A DNA stretch of 10,202 nucleotides, from positions 1 through 10,202 of the forward strand of contig JAEZHS010000645.1 of NCBI GenBank assembly GCA_023436825.1. The letters run 5' to 3'. How positions within the stretch are numbered: position 1 is the stretch's first letter; every line of letters starts with the position of its first letter. The notes under the pieces were generated by a model. That model saw only the letters and a program-made list of their open reading frames with translations. It was not told where the DNA came from and ran no database searches. The stretch is from Pseudomonadota bacterium. GTDB lineage: Bacteria; Pseudomonadota; Alphaproteobacteria; Reyranellales; Reyranellaceae. Shown here piece by piece: positions 6,123 to 10,202 of the stretch. Made by a program: the position numbers and the translations under genes.

Positions 6123-7190
6123 ATGGACGGCGTCCTCCACCGCCATACCAAGCCCGGCACCGCGCCGGGCACGCTCGCCGGCCGCGCGCCCGTGCCCGAC
6201 GAGGCGCTCGACTTCACCCTGGTCGAGTACACGTCCGAGGACGTTCAGGTGCTGCACGGCGTGGAGGTCGACGAGTGTCGCTTCCATCTCGGCACGCCCG
6301 GCCACACCTGGATCGACGTCGCGGGGCGGCCCAGCTCCGACATGCTGCGCGACCTCGGCATGGCCTTCAACCTGCATCCGCTCGCTCTCGAGGACGTCTT
6401 CCACGGCACACAGCGCAGCAAGCTCGACCTCTACGAGGGGCAGGGCTTCATCGTGCTGAACGACCCGGTCTACGAGGACGAGGCGCTGATCCCGCGCCAG
6501 GTCAGCATCTTCTTCGGCGACAACTACGTGATCTCCTTCCACGATCACAAGCAGGACATCTTCAAGCCGGTCCGCGACCGGGTGCAGACTACGGGCTCGC
6601 GACTGCGCACCTTCGGCATCGACTATCTGGTCTATGCCCTGGTCGACCTCGTGGTCGACCGCAAGTTCCCCCTGATCGAGGCCTTGTCGGCGCATCTGGA
6701 GGAGCTCGAGGACGAGGCGCTGGAGCATCCTACCGAAGACACGCTCTATCACATCCATCAGGCCAGGCGCGCGCTGGTCACCTTCCATCGCCTGCAATGG
6801 GCGGAGCGCGAGACGGTGCTGGCGCTGATCCGGCCGGAAGTGCCGTTCATCATGCCCGAGACGCGCCCTTATCTGCGCGACTGCTTCGACCATGCGGTGG
6901 CGGTGCTGGAACTGGTCGAGAGCTACCGCGAAATGACCAACGGCCTGATGGAAGTCTACCTCATGCATGCGTCCAACCGCATGGCCGAGGTGATGAAGAC
7001 GATGGCGATCATTACCGTCTTCTTCATGCCGCTGTCCTTCCTGGCCGGCATCTACGGCATGAATTTCGACCGCGACGCGGGCAACATGCCCGAACTGGGC
7101 TGGAAGTACGGCTATCCGTTCTTCTGGCTCACGGTCGTCGTGATCGTGGCCGGCCTGTTCTTCTGGCTGAAGCGCAAGCGCTGGATATGA
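6123..7190 (+). CDS. corA: CorA-family magnesium/cobalt transporter
   Basis: A 355-residue inner-membrane cation channel of the CorA/2-TM-GxN family, working as a pentamer. The long cytoplasmic N-domain (about 1-290) has the family's HPLALEDVFHGTQRSKLDLY block, FFGDNYVISFHD, and long helices with LEELEDEALEH and REMTNGLMEVYLMHASNRMAEVMKTM, the stalk helix. TM1 is about 293-311, ending in YGMNF, the selectivity signature (Gly312-Met313-Asn314). A short periplasmic loop with MPELGWKYGYP follows, then TM2 (about 332-349) and a basic tail KRKRWI. ATG 6123 is chosen; an in-frame GTG at 6108 would add five residues and neither has a well-spaced ribosome-binding site. The stop overlaps the start of the next gene by four bases. 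A zinc-efflux ZntB-like role is an alternative; the symbol reflects family only. Confidence 0.92.
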   Translation: MDGVLHRHTKPGTAPGTLAGRAPVPDEALDFTLVEYTSEDVQVLHGVEVDECRFHLGTPGHTWIDVAGRPSSDMLRDLGMAFNLHPLALEDVFHGTQRSKLDLYEGQGFIVLNDPVYEDEALIPRQVSIFFGDNYVISFHDHKQDIFKPVRDRVQTTGSRLRTFGIDYLVYALVDLVVDRKFPLIEALSAHLEELEDEALEHPTEDTLYHIHQARRALVTFHRLQWAERETVLALIRPEVPFIMPETRPYLRDCFDHAVAVLELVESYREMTNGLMEVYLMHASNRMAEVMKTMAIITVFFMPLSFLAGIYGMNFDRDAGNMPELGWKYGYPFFWLTVVVIVAGLFFWLKRKRWI

Positions 7191-8173
7191 CCTACAGGAT
7201 CTTCGGCTCGGAGCTCTCGCCCTACTCGGTGAAAGTGCGCTCCTACTTCCGCTACAGGGGCCTGCCGCACGACTGGATCCCGCGCTCGCCCGCGGTCCAG
7301 GCCGAGTTCCAGAAATACGCCAAGCTGCCGTTGGTGCCCCTGGTGGTGACGCCCGACGGCGAGGGCATCCAGGATTCGACACCCATCATCGAGCGTTTCG
7401 AGGCCGCCGAGCCGTCGCTCTCGACGCAGGACAGGACACTCGACTTCATCTCGGCGCTGCTCGAGGAGTATGGCGACGAGTGGGGCAACAAATGGATGTT
7501 CCACTATCGTTGGCGCTACCAGCCCGACGTCTGGTCGACCGCCGAGCGCATCGCGCAGCAGATGATGGAGGGGCAGGGCACGCTCGCCGTGGCGCAGGCC
7601 CGCGCCGCCGTCGCCGAACGCATGGTGCCGCGCATCGGCTTCGTCGGCTCGAACCCGACGACCGAGCCCACCATCGAGGGCTCGTTCAAGCATGCGCTCT
7701 TGCTGATCGAAAGGCATCTGCAGACGCGGCCGTACATGCTGGGCGCCCGGCCGGCGATGGCCGATTTCGGCCTGTGGGGCCAGCTGTACGAGATGGCGAC
7801 CGATCCCACGCCCGGCGCGATCATGCGTGCCTCCACGCCGAGGGTGATGGCCTGGGTGCAGCGCATGATCGAGCCGAAGAACGAAGGATCGTTCGAGACT
7901 TGGCCGGCATTGGCGCCGACGCTGATGCCGCTCCTGAAGGAAGAGGTGGCAGGCCTGTTCCTGCCGTGGTCGACGGCGAACGCCGCCGCCATCGTGCGCG
8001 GCGACAAGAGCTTCGAGACGAAGCTCGCGAACGCTCCCTGGCGACAGGAGCCGCAGAAGTACCATGCTCGTTCGCTGGCCGAGATCCGCCGCAAGTATGC
8101 GGCAGCAAAGGATGCGCCGGGCCTCGACGTCATCCTGCGCGAGAGCGGCTGCCTGTCCTATCTGACGGCCTGA
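7187..8173 (+). CDS. Glutathione S-transferase-like protein, long form
   Basis: A 328-residue protein with an N-terminal thioredoxin-like glutathione-binding domain: YRIFGSELSPYSVKVRSYFR (3-22), KLPLVPLVVTPDGEGIQDST (46-65) including the cis-proline loop and the acidic DST motif, and PIIERFE (66-72). The helical C-domain includes a segment around 150-240 with RPYMLGARPAMADFGLWGQL, the typical N-capping box region of the second domain. It is about 100 residues longer than classical transferases; the extension ends LDVILRESGCLSYLTA. ATG 7187 overlaps the CorA stop (ATGA), so translation is probably coupled. Substrate unknown; it is a different subfamily from the LigE-like gene upstream. The gene closes the rightward run, just before a cluster of hairpin repeats. 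Some such proteins have no measured transferase activity, so I keep the call at family level. Confidence 0.85.
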   Translation: MTYRIFGSELSPYSVKVRSYFRYRGLPHDWIPRSPAVQAEFQKYAKLPLVPLVVTPDGEGIQDSTPIIERFEAAEPSLSTQDRTLDFISALLEEYGDEWGNKWMFHYRWRYQPDVWSTAERIAQQMMEGQGTLAVAQARAAVAERMVPRIGFVGSNPTTEPTIEGSFKHALLLIERHLQTRPYMLGARPAMADFGLWGQLYEMATDPTPGAIMRASTPRVMAWVQRMIEPKNEGSFETWPALAPTLMPLLKEEVAGLFLPWSTANAAAIVRGDKSFETKLANAPWRQEPQKYHARSLAEIRRKYAAAKDAPGLDVILRESGCLSYLTA

Positions 8174-8181
8174 GTCTTCTT

Positions 8182-8284
8182 CTTCCGGACCGCGGGCCTC
8201 CAGGCCCGCTCATGCTCTTCCGGACCGCGCGCATCCTGCGCGCCTCATGATCATGAGCGCGCTGGAAGCGCGCGGTCCGGAAAA
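8182..8284. repeat. Cluster of three 33-base hairpin repeats, two direct and one inverted
   Basis: Copy A is 8182-8214 (+), copy B 8217-8249 (+) and copy C 8252-8284 (-). They share an outer CTTCCGGACCGCG (TTTTCCGGACCGCG in C) and an end TCATG. Between these, each copy has its own small palindrome: A has GCGGGCCTCCAGGCCCGC, B has GCGCGCATCCTGCGCGC, and C (reverse-complemented) has GCGCGCTTCCAGCGCGC. The paired bases differ between copies but the pairing is kept, as expected if the hairpin is under selection or copied as a structured unit. A and B lie 35 bases apart; B and C together form a large cruciform centred on TCATGATCATGA. The family looks like an alphaproteobacterial REP element. No transposase is present nearby. 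Confidence 0.85.
8217..8284. terminator. Possible bidirectional transcription stop between convergent genes
   Basis: Repeat copies B and C face each other and can form a stem of about 30 pairs in RNA from either strand. They sit exactly between the ends of two converging transcription units (stops at 8173 and 8292). A run of four A (8281-8284) follows on the plus strand, but no good T-run follows the stem in either direction. This may be a structural barrier rather than a standard intrinsic terminator. Confidence 0.4.
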
Positions 8285-8291
8285 GCATGAG

Positions 8292-9038
8292 TCAGCGCAG
8301 GGCCGTCACGATCAGTGTTGTTCCCGACAGCCCCAGCAGCACCAGCACGAGCTGGCGAAAGGCCGCGTCGTTGACGCGACCATAGAGCATCAGGCCGAGC
8401 CGCGCGCCGACCAGGCTGATCGGCACGGTGATGGCGGCCCAGATCCAGAAGGTGCGGTCGAGCAGCCCGGCGACACCGGCGGCGAGCAGCGCCGTGGCGA
8501 GGATCGTCATGTTGAACGGCTGGTTGACGCCGCGTTGCTCGTTCTTGTTCCAGCCGCGCAGTTGGACCCAGATGGTTGGTGCGGGCCCGCTGAGACTGGC
8601 CAGCCCACCCATCGCGCCACCGACGAAGCCCACCGCGGCATCGGCCGCCCGGCCGCCGCCGGTGACGACGGGTGGTCGGCGCACCAGGCCCATCCAGGCG
8701 CTGTAGAAGATCAGCAGGATGCCGACACCGAGCTTCAGCGGCTGCACGCGCACCTGCTCGAGCAGGGCAGTGCCGATCGGCACGCCCAGCAGCCCGGCGG
8801 CAAGGAAGGGCCATACGCGCGGCCAGCGCACGCCGCTCCAGATCGAGCGCAGCGCCTGCAGATGGCCCGCGACGGAGCAGATGGCAACGAGCGGTGCGGC
8901 GGTCACCGGCGCCATGACCTGCAGCCAGAAGCCCAGCGCCATCAGCGCGTAGCCTGTGCCGGTGAGGCCGTTGACGAAGCCCGCCACCAGGGCGCCGGCG
9001 ACAACGATGGCGATGTCGCCGGCCGGCGGCAGGGGCAC
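8292..9038 (-). CDS. TauE/SafE-family membrane protein (probable anion exporter or permease)
   Basis: A 248-residue integral membrane protein with about eight hydrophobic segments: roughly 8-28, 29-55, 75-93, 101-119, 132-150, 176-193, 197-219 and 227-247. The two halves each begin with a Gly-rich signature, [10 protein letters not shown] (20-29) and [14 protein letters not shown] (141-154), the internal repeat typical of the TauE/SafE (formerly DUF81) family. Known members move sulfite, sulfoacetate or other small organic sulfur anions across the inner membrane, but most are uncharacterised. The start is GTG 9038 with GGAG nine bases upstream, inside the end of the glutaryl-CoA dehydrogenase gene. 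Only four bases separate the genes, so the two are likely co-transcribed. That hints at transport of a carboxylate or sulfonate linked to catabolism, which is inference. Confidence 0.88.
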   Translation of the reverse strand: MPLPPAGDIAIVVAGALVAGFVNGLTGTGYALMALGFWLQVMAPVTAAPLVAICSVAGHLQALRSIWSGVRWPRVWPFLAAGLLGVPIGTALLEQVRVQPLKLGVGILLIFYSAWMGLVRRPPVVTGGGRAADAAVGFVGGAMGGLASLSGPAPTIWVQLRGWNKNEQRGVNQPFNMTILATALLAAGVAGLLDRTFWIWAAITVPISLVGARLGLMLYGRVNDAAFRQLVLVLLGLSGTTLIVTALR

Positions 9039-9042
9039 GCGG

Positions 9043-10202
9043 CTAGGCTCCGGCGGTGAAGGCCTGGATGCCGGTCATGGCGCGGCCGAGGATCAGGGCG
9101 TGCACGTCGTGCGTGCCCTCGTAGGTGTTGACCGCCTCGAGGTTCATGACGTGGCGGATCACGTGATACTCGTCGGACACGCCGTTGCCGCCGTGCATGT
9201 CGCGGGCGACGCGGGCGATGTCGAGCGCCTTGCCGCAGTTGTTGCGCTTGATCAGCGAGATCATCTCCGGCTGGGCATGGCCCTGGTCCTTGAGCCGGCC
9301 AACGCGCAGGCAGGCCTGCAAGCCGATGGCGATCTCGGTCTGCATGTCGGCGAGCTTCTTCTGGATCAGCTGGTTGGCGGCGAGCGGCCGGCCGAACTGC
9401 TTGCGGTCGAGCGTGTAGTTGCGCGCCTGCTTCCAGCAGAACTCGGCCGCACCCATGGCGCCCCAGGCGATGCCGTAGCGGGCATTGTTGAGACAGCCGA
9501 ACGGCCCGCCCAGGCCCGAGACGTTGGGCATCATGTTCTCGGCCGGCACGAAGACCTCATCGAGCATGATGGCACCCGTTGTCGAGGCGCGCAGCGAGAA
9601 CTTGCCCTCGATCTTGGGGGTCTCGATGCCCTTCCAGCCGCGCTCCAGGATGAAGCCGCGAATGGCGCCGCCGTCGAGCTTGGCCCAGATCACCAGAACG
9701 TCGGCGATCGGCGAGTTGGTGATCCACATCTTGGAGCCCGAGAGGCTGTAGCCGCCGGGCACCGTGGTGGCCCGCGTCTTCATGCTGCCGGGGTCGGAGC
9801 CGTGGTCGGGCTCGGTGAGGCCGAAGCAGCCGACCCACTCGCCGGTGGCGAGCTTGGGCAGGTACTTCATGCGCTGCTCTTCGCTGCCGTAGGCGTAGAT
9901 CGGATGCATGACCAGCGAGGACTGCACGCTCATCGCCGAGCGGTAGCCCGAATCGACGCGCTCGACCTCGCGCGCCACCAGGCCGTAGGTCGTGTAGTTG
10001 GCGGCGGCGCAGCCGTACTTCTCGGGCAGGGTCGAGCCCAGCAGGCCCAGCGCGCCCATCTCGTTCATGATCTCGCGATGGAACTTCTCGTGCCGGTTGG
10101 CCTCCAGCACGCGCGGCATCAACTTGTCCTGGCAGTAGTCGCGGGCGGCATCGCGGATCGCGACCTCCTCCTCGGTGAGCTGGTCGTCGAGGAAGAACGG
10201 GT
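9043..10202 (-). CDS. gcdH: Glutaryl-CoA dehydrogenase, 5' end outside the window
   Basis: The leftward frame enters at 10202 and ends with TAG at 9043; 385 residues are visible, and the family's usual length of about 395-405 suggests only 10-20 are missing. The enzyme oxidatively decarboxylates glutaryl-CoA to crotonyl-CoA and CO2 in lysine and tryptophan breakdown, passing electrons to ETF. Evidence, window numbering from the first full codon: [12 protein letters not shown] (1-12); [20 protein letters not shown], very close to the human enzyme and including the Arg that binds the substrate's free carboxylate; [28 protein letters not shown]; and [17 protein letters not shown] with catalytic Glu361 (codon 9118-9120). 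The Arg and the EGTHD motif separate it from other acyl-CoA dehydrogenases. The tail GIQAFTAGA is ordinary. It is followed after four bases by a TauE/SafE gene on the same strand. Confidence 0.96.
   Translation of the reverse strand, partial: PFFLDDQLTEEEVAIRDAARDYCQDKLMPRVLEANRHEKFHREIMNEMGALGLLGSTLPEKYGCAAANYTTYGLVAREVERVDSGYRSAMSVQSSLVMHPIYAYGSEEQRMKYLPKLATGEWVGCFGLTEPDHGSDPGSMKTRATTVPGGYSLSGSKMWITNSPIADVLVIWAKLDGGAIRGFILERGWKGIETPKIEGKFSLRASTTGAIMLDEVFVPAENMMPNVSGLGGPFGCLNNARYGIAWGAMGAAEFCWKQARNYTLDRKQFGRPLAANQLIQKKLADMQTEIAIGLQACLRVGRLKDQGHAQPEMISLIKRNNCGKALDIARVARDMHGGNGVSDEYHVIRHVMNLEAVNTYEGTHDVHALILGRAMTGIQAFTAGA
9048..9051 (-). promoter_or_regulatory. Ribosome-binding site supporting a GTG start
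   Basis: On the minus strand GGAG (9051-9048) lies nine bases before GTG 9038 and overlaps the last codons of the upstream dehydrogenase gene. The first downstream in-frame ATG would remove most of the first membrane segment, so the GTG is preferred. Confidence 0.6.

Noticed and set aside
6051..7382. A 443-codon minus-strand open frame opposite the CorA gene
   Set aside because: It mirrors CorA codons with His/Gln/Asp-rich low-complexity sequence and shows no family features.
8182..8284. The three regularly spaced repeats as a small CRISPR array
   Set aside because: There are only 2 bases between copies, one copy is inverted, and there are no spacers or cas genes.
8247..9059. A 270-codon plus-strand open frame opposite the TauE/SafE gene
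   Set aside because: The minus strand has clear membrane segments and the family's repeated Gly motifs, whereas this frame is polar low-complexity sequence starting inside the repeat cluster.

Overview
The window looks like a piece of a GC-rich alphaproteobacterial chromosome. This rests on strong third-position GC in every gene, frequent GTG/TTG starts, tight gene spacing and gene families typical of soil and freshwater Alphaproteobacteria. A Reyranella-like or other Rhodospirillales/Hyphomicrobiales relative is my guess; the sequence alone does not prove it. I see no tRNA, rRNA, CRISPR array, transposase, integrase or phage gene. This is mostly a metabolic region, not a mobile island.

Layout. 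At 1-723 (+) lies the 3' part of a glutamine-hydrolysing asparagine synthase, with an odd non-homologous tail. From 749 to 8173 nine genes run in the same direction. The first three are catabolic enzymes for the lower valine pathway: isobutyryl-CoA dehydrogenase (749-1888), 3-hydroxyisobutyryl-CoA hydrolase (2009-3076) and 3-hydroxyisobutyrate dehydrogenase (3090-3974). They are followed by a LigE-type glutathione transferase (3979-4659), a haloacid-dehalogenase-family protein (4670-5284), a MaoC-type hydratase (5312-5797), a small ABM-domain protein (5812-6096), a CorA-type metal transporter (6123-7190) and a second, longer glutathione-transferase-like protein (7187-8173). From 2009 on, gaps are 27 bases or less, so this is probably one transcription unit. 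The only wide gap, 1889-2008, is filled mainly by a long imperfect palindrome of a REP/MITE kind.

At 8174-8291 a cluster of three 33-base hairpin repeats separates this rightward run from a leftward pair: a glutaryl-CoA dehydrogenase (10202-9043, 5' end outside the window) followed four bases later by a TauE/SafE membrane protein (9038-8292).

Functionally, the left block takes isobutyryl-CoA (from valine) to methacrylyl-CoA, then, after a hydration step with no crotonase-type hydratase gene in the window, from 3-hydroxyisobutyryl-CoA to 3-hydroxyisobutyrate and methylmalonate semialdehyde. The right block handles glutaryl-CoA from lysine and tryptophan breakdown. Both acyl-CoA dehydrogenases would pass electrons to ETF. 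The glutathione transferases may protect against, or act on, electrophilic intermediates such as methacrylyl-CoA, but that is inference. I found no clear evidence of a wholly new system. The most useful second looks are the two repeat families, the antisense membrane-like reading frame at the asparagine synthase tail, and the MaoC protein as a possible missing hydratase.
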